Shown: piece by piece, positions 17,966 through 26,318 of the stretch
How the letters are laid out: every line of letters starts with the position of its first letter
Position numbering within the stretch: position 1 is the stretch's first letter
Source: Cloacibacillus sp.
GTDB taxonomy: Bacteria > Synergistota > Synergistia > Synergistales > Synergistaceae
Assembly: GCA_036655895.1 (NCBI GenBank)
Contig: JAVVPF010000002.1
Location: 1 to 64,000 of the forward strand
Length of the DNA: 64,000 nucleotides
Reading direction: 5' to 3'
Position numbers and translations under genes: made by a program
Notes under the pieces: generated by a model
What the model saw: the letters and a program-made list of their open reading frames with translations, nothing else
What the model was told of the DNA's origin: nothing
Databases searched by the model: none

Positions 17966-19372
17966 ATGAGAAATAAGGCGGAACCAAATAAAATAAACAA
18001 AAGAAAAACCATATGCCTAGTTCTCTTCCTGTCGGCTGCGGTAAGCGGCGCCGTCATCTTTGCGGCAATGGCCGCCGAACGTACAGGTATGTACTGGATA
18101 GGCCAGGACAATGAATTTGTAACGGAACGCCCCGAGGACAACCGGGGCTTCTTTACTGTAGACGTATCGGACTTTCTGAGCGCGGGCCCGGGGCCAGCCG
18201 AGGCCGCTTTGGAAGAAAAAGAGATAGTGCCGCTTGCGATAGGGCCTCTGCCGAGCATCCCCACCCTTACGGAGGAGGAGCTTAAACTTTACGGCATCCT
18301 TTCAAAGAACGACGGGCTCATTTCAAGCACGGACCAAAGCACGCTTGACGAAGACATCCACTGGACAGAGGTCGTGCTTGAACCTGGAGATACGCTAAAA
18401 TCCATCGCGGATGATTTCGGAGTGAGCGCGGAGGACCTCAGACGCGCGAACGGCCTTCAAAAAGGCGAGACGCCGAACCAGTCGGAGGTGCTCTATGTTC
18501 CCGACACGCCTGGCGACGTTCCCGCCACGCTGCTCTTTGTCAGAAAGCTCCAGCGCGAAGAGCTGCTGCTTGCCAAAAAAGGCAAACTGCTTGAGGTCTC
18601 TATGTACACCGTAAAAGCGGGAGACACGCTCTGGGCGATATCCGATAAATACGACCTGGACGTGGACACGCTGGTCGGCTCTAACAAAGAGGCGCTGGCA
18701 AAGGACATCAACCATCTCAAGCTCGGCATGAAGCTGCGCATCCCCAACCAGGACGGCATCTTTATCCGGGCGGCAAAGCGCGACACGATAGATAAACTCG
18801 CCGACCGCTACGGCGCCACAAAAGAATCGGTGATGACGGCCAACTCGCTGAAAAGCGACCGTCTCGTTGCGGGCACGGAACTCTTTCTGCCAGGAGGCAA
18901 GCTCGTCGCCGTCACGGACGTGAGGATTACCACAAAGACGAGAAACGGTACGCGCTCCAGAACGGTCAGCATCTCTAGGGCGACCGTGCGCGGCTTCGGC
19001 TGGCCGGTCTTCGGCCAGATATCAAGCAGCTTCGGCTGGAGGAGGAGCCCGTTCGGAAGGCGCAGAGTGTTCCACTCAGGCCTCGATATAAGGGCGCCGC
19101 GCGGAAGCATAATAAGAGCCGCCGCAGGCGGAGTCGTCGTGCATTCCGGCTGGATGGGCGGATACGGCAAGGCTATAGTCATCTCTCATTCAAACGGCAT
19201 GACCACGCTTTACGGCCACTGCAGCAAACTTGTAGCAAGGCGCGGGGCGACCGTGACACGCGGACAGACTGTGGCGCTTGTAGGCAGTACGGGGCGTTCC
19301 ACGGGCAACCACGTGCATTTTGAGGTGCGAGTAAGCGGTGCGCCGCGAAATCCGTTAAAGCATTTAAGATAA
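17966..19372 (+). CDS. LysM-domain M23 peptidoglycan endopeptidase (membrane-anchored)
   Basis: A 468-residue envelope protein. An N-terminal transmembrane segment (ICLVLFLSAAVSGAVIFAAMA) is followed by three LysM-like repeats (~130-175, ~212-258, ~262-306, each with GDTL or RDTI starts) and a C-terminal M23 LytM peptidase (~365-465). The zinc ligands are visible as HSGLD and HVHFEV, with GYGKAIVISH and YGHCSKL between, so it should be catalytically active. It probably cuts peptide cross-links during cell-wall growth or division. It is 45 nt after rho and 40 nt before pyrG. Confidence 0.87.
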   Translation: MRNKAEPNKINKRKTICLVLFLSAAVSGAVIFAAMAAERTGMYWIGQDNEFVTERPEDNRGFFTVDVSDFLSAGPGPAEAALEEKEIVPLAIGPLPSIPTLTEEELKLYGILSKNDGLISSTDQSTLDEDIHWTEVVLEPGDTLKSIADDFGVSAEDLRRANGLQKGETPNQSEVLYVPDTPGDVPATLLFVRKLQREELLLAKKGKLLEVSMYTVKAGDTLWAISDKYDLDVDTLVGSNKEALAKDINHLKLGMKLRIPNQDGIFIRAAKRDTIDKLADRYGATKESVMTANSLKSDRLVAGTELFLPGGKLVAVTDVRITTKTRNGTRSRTVSISRATVRGFGWPVFGQISSSFGWRRSPFGRRRVFHSGLDIRAPRGSIIRAAAGGVVVHSGWMGGYGKAIVISHSNGMTTLYGHCSKLVARRGATVTRGQTVALVGSTGRSTGNHVHFEVRVSGAPRNPLKHLR

Positions 19373-19411
19373 AACATAATAAAAAGTTTACAAAGGGGCG
19401 TATTAATTCTT

Positions 19412-21025
19412 ATGACTAAGTATATTTTTGTAACCGGAGGAGTCGTTTCGTCACTGGGAAAAGGTATCACGGCGGCGTCGCTCGGCGTGCTGTTGAAACG
19501 ACGCGGCTATAAAGTGAGCATTATAAAGATGGACCCGTATATCAACGTAGACGCCGGTGCAATGAGCCCCTTCCAGCACGGCGAAGTCTTCGTCACATGC
19601 GACGGAGCTGAGACGGACCTTGACCTAGGACACTACGAGCGCTTCATCGACGAGGCTGTGCTCGGCGAGAACAGCTGCACGACGGGCAAGGTTTATTCTT
19701 CCGTCATTCAGCGCGAACGCGAGGGCGGATATAACGGAGCGACGGTCCAGGTCATCCCGCACATCACAAATGAGATACAGGACAGAATAGAGCGTGTCGG
19801 CAAGGGCCAGGAGGTCGTCATAGCGGAGATAGGCGGCACGGTAGGAGACATCGAAGGCCTGCCGTATCTTGAAGCAATACGCCAGCTCGCCGGCCGCGTC
19901 GGCCGTGAAAACATACTTTACTGCCACGTCACGCTCGTTCCGTACATAGCTGCCTCCGGCGAACTTAAAACAAAGCCCACGCAGCACAGCGTGAACGAGC
20001 TGCGCAGGATAGGCATCCAGCCGGACGTCATCGTCTGCCGCTCGCAGTACTCTGTGGGCGACGACCTTCGCGAAAAGATAGGGCTCTTTTGCAGCGTACC
20101 CGCGGACTCTGTCTTTGTAGCGATAGATTCAGACTCCATCTATCGTGTGCCGATAGTGCTCCATTCGCAGAAGTTCGACACTCTCGTGCTCAAAAAGCTC
20201 GGGCTTTCCGCAAAGGGCGCTCCCGACATGAAGGACTGGAAAGATTTTCTCCATAAATACGACACGAGAAGCGGCGAGCTGACAGTCGCCCTCGTTGGAA
20301 AATATACCGAAATAAAGGACGCCTATCTAAGTGTCAACGAAGCGGTAGCCCACGCGGGCATCGCGCACGGAGTGAAGGTGAAGATGCTTCCGGTCAGCTC
20401 CGAAGATTTGGAGACCGGAGACGCAAGCGAGATACTTTCCGCGGCCGATGCGATACTTGTGCCGGGCGGCTTCGGCCAGCGCGGTGTGGAGGGCATGATA
20501 GTCGCGGCTCAGTACGCCCGCGAACATAACATACCATATCTTGGCCTCTGCCTCGGGATGCAGGTCTCCGTCATAGAGTTCGCGCGCCACGTCCTCGGAT
20601 GGACCGACGCCAACAGTCTTGAGATGGACGAAAATACGACGCATCCCGTCATACATCTCATGGAAGAGCAGAAAAATATTGCTGAAATAGGGGGCACCTC
20701 GCGCCTCGGCGCCTACCCGTGCCAGATAAGCGCAGGCTCAAAGGCTGAAAAAATCTACGGGGCGAACAGTATTGAAGAACGTCACCGCCACCGTTTTGAG
20801 TTCAACAACGATTACATAAACGAGTTTGCCGCGGCCGGCATGAATGTTGCCGGCGTATGCCCTACCGGCGGGCAGGTCGAAATAATGGAAAATGTCAATC
20901 ATCCGTGGATGGTAGGCGTCCAGTTCCATCCTGAGTTCCTTTCGCGCCCAGTAAAGCCGCATCCGCTTTTTAAGGCCTTTATAGCGGCGGCTCTCGAGCT
21001 CCAGAAGAAAAACAAAAGGGGGTAA
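19412..21025 (+). CDS. pyrG: CTP synthase
   Basis: 537 residues, full-length. The N-terminal synthetase domain begins TKYIFVTGGVVSSLGKG and contains KMDPYINVDAG. The C-terminal glutaminase domain has the oxyanion GGFGQRG, nucleophile GLCLGMQ and His/Glu of HPEF. It makes CTP from UTP and glutamine. It begins the run that continues into envelope genes (unknown exported protein, lptC, lptD-like, ddl). Confidence 0.95.
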   Translation: MTKYIFVTGGVVSSLGKGITAASLGVLLKRRGYKVSIIKMDPYINVDAGAMSPFQHGEVFVTCDGAETDLDLGHYERFIDEAVLGENSCTTGKVYSSVIQREREGGYNGATVQVIPHITNEIQDRIERVGKGQEVVIAEIGGTVGDIEGLPYLEAIRQLAGRVGRENILYCHVTLVPYIAASGELKTKPTQHSVNELRRIGIQPDVIVCRSQYSVGDDLREKIGLFCSVPADSVFVAIDSDSIYRVPIVLHSQKFDTLVLKKLGLSAKGAPDMKDWKDFLHKYDTRSGELTVALVGKYTEIKDAYLSVNEAVAHAGIAHGVKVKMLPVSSEDLETGDASEILSAADAILVPGGFGQRGVEGMIVAAQYAREHNIPYLGLCLGMQVSVIEFARHVLGWTDANSLEMDENTTHPVIHLMEEQKNIAEIGGTSRLGAYPCQISAGSKAEKIYGANSIEERHRHRFEFNNDYINEFAAAGMNVAGVCPTGGQVEIMENVNHPWMVGVQFHPEFLSRPVKPHPLFKAFIAAALELQKKNKRG

Positions 21026-21032
21026 TATCGAA

Positions 21033-22175
21033 ATGAAGAAAAAAATTCTTGTCTGCGCGGCTCTCTCCGCGGTTCTCTTCTCAGCCGCCAGCGCCTTTTG
21101 CGCCGAGACGGCGGCTGCTCCTGCTGCGGCGCCCGCGCCAACAGTACAGGTGCCCGCTGCAACTGCTGCGGCTCCCGCTCCTGCGGCGCAGCCAGCTCCG
21201 GCTCCAGTCCCTGCCGTAGTTTCAACGGGAACGCAGAACACGATAATAGCGCCGGCGGTGGGCGCAGCTCCCGCGTTCAAGACGCTGGAACGCGTAGAGA
21301 CAATAGTCTACGGCGCTCCCCGCGAAGGCGGAATGGTGGCCAGGCTCAGCGAAGTTGAAAAGACCGTCTTTGGACGCGAGCTTCCTGGAAGCCTGACGGA
21401 ACGCCAGACCGCGCTACTTGATTTTCTGGAAAAGGGCACCGCGACGCAGCCCTCTCTGCTTTTTAAATTGTCAGTGGCCGAATGGGCCGTTGAACAGCAG
21501 ATACATCCCACATGGGCGCTCTCAAAGAGAGTCGACATGATGGAGGGCGTTGTTGAAGGCTCCACGCAGGGAGGCCCGCTCGTCTCCCGCATAGAGCGTC
21601 TGCTTACGAAGCTCCTGCCAGACGGAGTGACCGCCACCCCCGTACTGCTGCCCAAAGAAAGCATAGTAAAGGGCGCGCTGCTGACGACCCTCTCCGTGAG
21701 GAACGTCAAAGTAAACGACATAATCATCTTGGGCCTCGTTGAGCCTGTATCCTACAACGGACAGCTCGTCGCCCCGAAGGGCAGCCGCGTCTTCGGCCAT
21801 ATCACAAAGGTGAAGCCTCCGCGCAGCTTCGGACGTTCCGCTGAGATAGAGCTGCAGCTTGATACGCTTGAGGTGCTCGGCCCCTCCGTAATTCCCATCA
21901 GCGTAGGCGAGGCCGCGAAAAAGGCGATGGATGCCGACAGCGGCGTGATAGGCGCGGCTGGCGCAAGCGTAGCTGGCGCTATCCTTCTTGGCCCTGTGGG
22001 GCTTGCCGGCGGCTTTTTGATCCGCGGCAACGACAAACAGCTCAAAGAAGGCACTCTCTTCTATGTTCAGACGGTAGGCGAGGCAAACGTGCTCTCCTAC
22101 ACGATACCGACTCAGATCACCCCGTTGTCGCAGCCTGAAGGCTCAGCGCCTCAGGGGACAAGCAATCGGCCGTAG
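21033..22175 (+). CDS. Exported Ala/Pro-rich protein of unknown function, in LPS-export gene cluster
   Basis: 380 residues; family not recognised. It has a signal peptide (ILVCAALSAVLFSAASAFCAE), an Ala/Pro linker (~30-65), an ~100-residue helical domain with TIVYGAPREGGMVARL, a ~130-residue beta-rich domain (SVRNVKVNDIIILGLV, LVAPKGSRVFGHITKV) and a Gly-rich hydrophobic stretch (GAAGASVAGAILLGP) before the end. The beta domain faintly recalls TrbI/VirB10-like folds. It starts 7 nt after pyrG and is followed 14 nt later by lptC, so an envelope job is likely. Confidence 0.55.
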   Translation: MKKKILVCAALSAVLFSAASAFCAETAAAPAAAPAPTVQVPAATAAAPAPAAQPAPAPVPAVVSTGTQNTIIAPAVGAAPAFKTLERVETIVYGAPREGGMVARLSEVEKTVFGRELPGSLTERQTALLDFLEKGTATQPSLLFKLSVAEWAVEQQIHPTWALSKRVDMMEGVVEGSTQGGPLVSRIERLLTKLLPDGVTATPVLLPKESIVKGALLTTLSVRNVKVNDIIILGLVEPVSYNGQLVAPKGSRVFGHITKVKPPRSFGRSAEIELQLDTLEVLGPSVIPISVGEAAKKAMDADSGVIGAAGASVAGAILLGPVGLAGGFLIRGNDKQLKEGTLFYVQTVGEANVLSYTIPTQITPLSQPEGSAPQGTSNRP

Positions 22176-22189
22176 GTTAAGGTTCCCTG

Positions 22190-22729
22190 TTGCAGAAGAA
22201 AATATCCAAAACCAAAATCATTCTCCTGACGGTTGTCGCTGTGACAGCCGTCGGGGTGTTTTATATGTGGCGCGACCTTAATCTGGACTCTATCAAAAAA
22301 GTTCCGATACCGGACGTCGTCGTCGAAAATCTTGACCTTAACCGCGTCATAAAGGGCGATACGTGGAAGTTCCGTTCCCCGCGCGTCGAACACAAGGAGG
22401 GCATGGTCTACGGAGATTCTATGGACGTCACAATCACCTCTCCCAACGGAAGGGTCTCCCATATCACAGCCGAAAAGGGCGTTTTTTCACGCGCGAACAA
22501 CGACCTCACCCTTAAGAACGCCGTAGGCCGCATGCAGGAAAAAGATAAAGTCTACGACCTTAAATCAGGAAACGTCTTTTACGAGGCGGCGAAGGAAAAC
22601 TGGCATTTCAGCGACGGCATAGAGCTTATCATCGGCAAGATAAAGGTGAGCGGCAAAAACGGGACCTACGATACAAAAAGCGGGGACTGCAAAATAACCA
22701 ACGGAGGCCTCATCACATGGAGCGATTGA
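22190..22729 (+). CDS. lptC: LptC-like LPS export protein
   Basis: 179 residues. One N-terminal transmembrane segment (IILLTVVAVTAVGVFYMW) then a periplasmic beta-jellyroll of the LptC/OstA type (VENLDLNRVIKGDTWKF, ITAEKGVFSRANNDLTL, KVSGKNGTYD). LptC passes lipopolysaccharide from the inner-membrane LptBFG transporter to LptA. The TTG start has only a weak AAGGTT Shine-Dalgarno. It overlaps the lptD-like gene by 13 nt, suggesting coupled translation. LptA, LptB, LptF and LptG are not in the window. Confidence 0.78.
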   Translation: MQKKISKTKIILLTVVAVTAVGVFYMWRDLNLDSIKKVPIPDVVVENLDLNRVIKGDTWKFRSPRVEHKEGMVYGDSMDVTITSPNGRVSHITAEKGVFSRANNDLTLKNAVGRMQEKDKVYDLKSGNVFYEAAKENWHFSDGIELIIGKIKVSGKNGTYDTKSGDCKITNGGLITWSD

Positions 22730-24570
22730 TATTTAAAAATAAAATAACCAAAGGCCTGGCGCTCTTCGTCATCCTTTGTCTGGCCGCCTGCGCGCAGCCG
22801 GCAGCGGCTCAGACGGACGCCGCGCGGCAGACGGAACAGAGCAAACCGTATACTCCCGCCTATGAGGAACTGCTCGCGCCCGGCGCCAAATCAAACGCGG
22901 ACGACATGGCAGTTCCGCTGAAGCCGTCCGCGCCCGCAAGCGCCGCCGTCGAGCAAGAGGCTTCCGATGAGGAGGCGCCTGAGGCGCCGAAGACCCCGCA
23001 AAACGAGGTCTTTCTTGACGCGGACGAGGTGAGCTACGGAGAAAATACGGGGCTTGCCACCGCGGAGGGCAACGTAAAGATAACCAACAAACAGGTGCGT
23101 CTTTTTGCGCCCTACGCCGAATACAACGCAAATACGAACATCGTCGACGCCTACTCCGATCACCGTGAGAACGTCGTCATCTTCTCCGGCGGGGACAAAT
23201 TTACCGGCAAGCATCTCAAATACAACATGGAGACGCGGCGTGGAGTGCTGACGCAGGTCTCCGGTAAATCCGAAGCCATGTACATGCAGGGCGGCACGGT
23301 GAAGCTGATGCCGCTTGAGGACGCGATAAAGCAGGGCATCGTAAACGCGCCCAGGAAGAAAAAGAGCAGCCAAAGCGAAGACGTAGCGGAATGGCTCGGC
23401 GTTACGTCGACCACCTGTGATTTTACGAACCCGCATTATCGTCTAGTCTCAAAGAAAGTCATCGTCTATCCCGGCAAGAAGACGGTCATCAAAAAGCCGA
23501 AGTTCTATATAGGCAAAACGCTCATCATGCCGTACCCGTTCGACTATATCGTAAACAGCAAAAAGAACAAAAACGACATCATGCCCATCCTGCGCTTTGA
23601 CTCAAACAAAGGAATGGGCTTCGGTATCAAGGGACCGATAGACATGGGCGAATGGGGCGAGCTGGACCTTGCCACAGTCTATTGGACGAACGACATCTGG
23701 GAGGCCAAGATCGGCTACCAGTACGAAATTACGGACGGCCTGACAGCCTTTGCCGCGACGAACCGCCTGTACAACTCCGACGAAAAGGAGATACTCTGGC
23801 GCCCGAACTGGGGCGTCAAGTACGCAAAAAGCGGCTGGGAGGCAAAACTTTGGTGGTCAGAGCGCGAGCTCGTCACCACGGAGATGGTGCCCGGCTACGA
23901 AGAGCGCTTCAACGTATGGCGCAAGCCCGAATTTCTGCTTTACACGCCGTGGGTGAAAGACGGCGTCACAGGCGGCCAGTTCAGAGGAGTCGGTATCTGG
24001 GGAACCTATCAGGACAACCGCGGCTCCGCGGGGCAGTGGATAGACCGCTACGCGCTCGGCGTTGAATATAACGGCAACCCGACGTGGTCCATCGGCTTTC
24101 TGAAACCGTTTTACGGCGCGCGCTACATGGGCTACCATTACTCCGAGCCCGACCAGAATCAGGATGTTTCGGAGGCCTGGTTTGGATTTAATTATAAGAT
24201 CGGCGCATTTGACTTCAACAGCTACTACTTCCGCAGATGGGTCGGCGGAGCAAGCCCCATGGGCTGGGACGCCTACTCGGAGAATAAAGATATATATCAG
24301 ACGGTCGGCTTTCCTCTGCCTCTTGGCGCCTCTTGGGAGAAATGGTATTTGTCGGTCACCGCGGCCTATAATTATATAACGGAAGAGATAGGCTCGATGC
24401 GCTATACCATCACCTATGACAAGCACTGTATGACTTGGCAGGCTTGGTATCTCGACAACAGATCAGGAGACGAAAAGAAGTTCGGCCTTACATTCTTCAT
24501 CAACGCCTATCCGGAATACAAGCTTGAACTTGGCTCCGATACGACGGGCGCAAAAGAGGACGATTTCTAA
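22717..24570 (+). CDS. LptD/OstA-like outer-membrane LPS assembly protein
   Basis: 617 residues. A signal peptide (GLALFVILCLAACAQP) may even be a lipobox-like one (LAACA). An OstA/LptA-type domain follows (~100-210, DADEVSYGENTGLATAEGNVKI-type repeat pattern), then a ~370-residue beta-strand-rich part with many Trp/Tyr-rich strands ending TFFINAYPEYKLELG, as in an outer-membrane barrel. It is shorter than E. coli LptD and lacks the Cys pattern of LptD disulfides, so it may be a divergent LptD. The position after lptC supports LPS delivery to the outer membrane. Confidence 0.72.
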   Translation: MERLIFKNKITKGLALFVILCLAACAQPAAAQTDAARQTEQSKPYTPAYEELLAPGAKSNADDMAVPLKPSAPASAAVEQEASDEEAPEAPKTPQNEVFLDADEVSYGENTGLATAEGNVKITNKQVRLFAPYAEYNANTNIVDAYSDHRENVVIFSGGDKFTGKHLKYNMETRRGVLTQVSGKSEAMYMQGGTVKLMPLEDAIKQGIVNAPRKKKSSQSEDVAEWLGVTSTTCDFTNPHYRLVSKKVIVYPGKKTVIKKPKFYIGKTLIMPYPFDYIVNSKKNKNDIMPILRFDSNKGMGFGIKGPIDMGEWGELDLATVYWTNDIWEAKIGYQYEITDGLTAFAATNRLYNSDEKEILWRPNWGVKYAKSGWEAKLWWSERELVTTEMVPGYEERFNVWRKPEFLLYTPWVKDGVTGGQFRGVGIWGTYQDNRGSAGQWIDRYALGVEYNGNPTWSIGFLKPFYGARYMGYHYSEPDQNQDVSEAWFGFNYKIGAFDFNSYYFRRWVGGASPMGWDAYSENKDIYQTVGFPLPLGASWEKWYLSVTAAYNYITEEIGSMRYTITYDKHCMTWQAWYLDNRSGDEKKFGLTFFINAYPEYKLELGSDTTGAKEDDF

Positions 24571-24602
24571 ATTTTTTAAATTTTACAAAGGAGAAACAAT
24601 AT

Positions 24603-25532
24603 ATGAAAATAGTTGTTTTGTACGGCGGCACGAGCCCGGAGCGCGAGGTATCGCTCAACTCAGGTGTTGCGGTTGCGGATGCTTTGCGCGAATTTGGCTA
24701 CGAGGTCGAAGCCTATGACATCACCTCGATACGCACATTTATAGAAAAGTGGCCCAGCTTTAAAGCGGACGGCGTTTTTATCGCGCTGCACGGCGGCTGG
24801 GGCGAAGACGGCAGGCTGCAGGCCGTGCTTGAAGCCTTCGAGATACCCTATACCGGCTCTGGCCCGGAGGCCTCGATGCTTTCGATGGATAAGAGCGCGG
24901 CGAAGCTAGTCTTTATAAACGCCGGTATACCCGTGCCGGAGGGTTTTATAGCCACGAAAGAAAACGACGCGAGGGACGCGGCTGAAAAATTCCTGAAAAA
25001 ATACGGCAAGATAATAGTCAAGCCAAACGGCAGCGGGAGCACCGTAGGCGTGACGCAGCTCACCGACATCGGAGGCTACGGCGCGGCGCTTGCGCTTGCG
25101 TGGGAATCGGAGCCGAAGGCGCTGGTCGAGCAGTTCATCGAGGGAGAAGAACTTACCGTCCCCGCCTTTGAGGATGCAGTGGAGGGCCTCCGCGCTCTGC
25201 CCGCGATACACATCAAGCCAAAGAGCGGCTATTACGATTACAAAAATAAATATACGGCCGGCAACACGGAATATGTCTGCCCAGCGGACTTCTCCTGCGA
25301 GATATCGCAAAAAATCGCGGAGTACGGCGCCGCCGCCCACAGGGCGCTCGGCTGCAGCTCATACAGCAGAACGGACCTGCGTCTTGCGCCGGACGGAGGC
25401 CTGTTCGTCCTTGAATTGAACACTGCGCCAGGCATGACCTCTACAAGCCTTGTGCCAAAGGCGGCAAAGGCCGCCGGGATGTCATTCGGAGAATTTCTTG
25501 ACAAAGTGATCAAAAATTCTTTTTCAAAATAA
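24603..25532 (+). CDS. ddl: D-alanine--D-alanine ligase
   Basis: 309 residues, ATP-grasp fold. Signatures: LYGGTSPEREVSLNSG (start), HGGWGEDGRLQ, GSGPEASMLSMDK, and the metal-binding end FVLELNTAPGMT. It joins two D-Ala for peptidoglycan precursors. A clear AAAGGAGAAAC Shine-Dalgarno precedes the ATG. It is the last gene of the rho-to-ddl block and is followed by a terminator. Confidence 0.94.
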   Translation: MKIVVLYGGTSPEREVSLNSGVAVADALREFGYEVEAYDITSIRTFIEKWPSFKADGVFIALHGGWGEDGRLQAVLEAFEIPYTGSGPEASMLSMDKSAAKLVFINAGIPVPEGFIATKENDARDAAEKFLKKYGKIIVKPNGSGSTVGVTQLTDIGGYGAALALAWESEPKALVEQFIEGEELTVPAFEDAVEGLRALPAIHIKPKSGYYDYKNKYTAGNTEYVCPADFSCEISQKIAEYGAAAHRALGCSSYSRTDLRLAPDGGLFVLELNTAPGMTSTSLVPKAAKAAGMSFGEFLDKVIKNSFSK

Positions 25533-25550
25533 ATAAAATCAAAAAATAAA

Positions 25551-25580
25551 GAGGGGCGCGCAGGCGTCCCTCATATTTTT
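25551..25580. terminator. Bidirectional terminator between ddl and greA
   Basis: GAGGGGCGC and GCGTCCCTC form a 9-bp stem (one G-T) around GCAG, with a T-rich run on each strand, between converging genes. Confidence 0.8.
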
Positions 25581-25616
25581 ATGCTTTGTCGGCGAGTCGT
25601 TTTGACTTCGGTCAGG

Positions 25617-26105
25617 CTACTTGAGCTGGATCTTTTCGACCTTCAGATGACGGATGCCGCGCGGTGTGCGCACCATGACTTCGTCGTCGACCCTTTTGCC
25701 CATTACAGCCTTGCCGACCGGGCTTGCCGCCGATATGCGGTTTTCTTTGATGTCGGCCTCTTCGGTGCCGACCAGCGTATAAACGAACTTCTTTTTCATG
25801 TCGAGGTCTTCGAGCGTAACAGTGGTGCCAAGGCTGACGAGGCTTGTGTCTACGTCCTGCGTTTCTACGATCTGCGCTTTGCTCAGCTGATACTCCAGAA
25901 GCAGCACTCGGTTTTCAAGTTTTTCCTGCTCTTCCTTCGCCGCGTGATACTCCGCGTTCTCGCTGAGGTCTCCAAATCCGCGAGCCTCTTCGAGCTTAGC
26001 CGCTATTTCATATCTTCCTTCGCTGCGAAGGGAGACAAGTTCAGCCTTAAGCTTTTCATAGCCCTCGCGCGTCATTACAACTTTATCTTCTGCTTGTTTA
26101 GCCAT
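25617..26105 (-). CDS. greA: Transcription elongation factor GreA
   Basis: 162 residues. The N-terminal coiled coil (MTREGYEKLKAELVSLRSEGR to RVLLLEYQL) and the C-terminal FKBP-like domain with SPVGKAVMGKRVGD-type sequence (SAASPVGKAVMGKRV) are both present, with acidic DLSENAEYHAAKE at the coiled-coil tip. GreA rescues backtracked RNA polymerase. ATG at 26105 follows AGGTGGGG; a longer reading from 26129 adds only leader residues. Confidence 0.92.
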   Translation of the reverse strand: MAKQAEDKVVMTREGYEKLKAELVSLRSEGRYEIAAKLEEARGFGDLSENAEYHAAKEEQEKLENRVLLLEYQLSKAQIVETQDVDTSLVSLGTTVTLEDLDMKKKFVYTLVGTEEADIKENRISAASPVGKAVMGKRVDDEVMVRTPRGIRHLKVEKIQLK

Positions 26106-26276
26106 TTTAACCCCACCTAAGAGTAACAATTCTCAATTCTTAAGAATTTTAGCAGATATATGGCAAAATATCAAACGGCTTTAACGCGACGGGCAGCTGG
26201 CCGCGTAAATTTACAAAATTTATGCGGACGTCTTTGGAATAAATATTTACGGCTTTTTTATTTTTATCTATTAGAG

Positions 26277-26282
26277 TATAAT
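26277..26282 (+). promoter_or_regulatory. -10 box of the PPi-phosphofructokinase gene
   Basis: TATAAT lies 36 nt before the ATG, preceded by a T-rich stretch instead of a clear -35 box. Confidence 0.5.
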
Positions 26283-26318
26283 GGGCAGCTAAATATTTAA
26301 TCAGGGCAGTGATCTACG

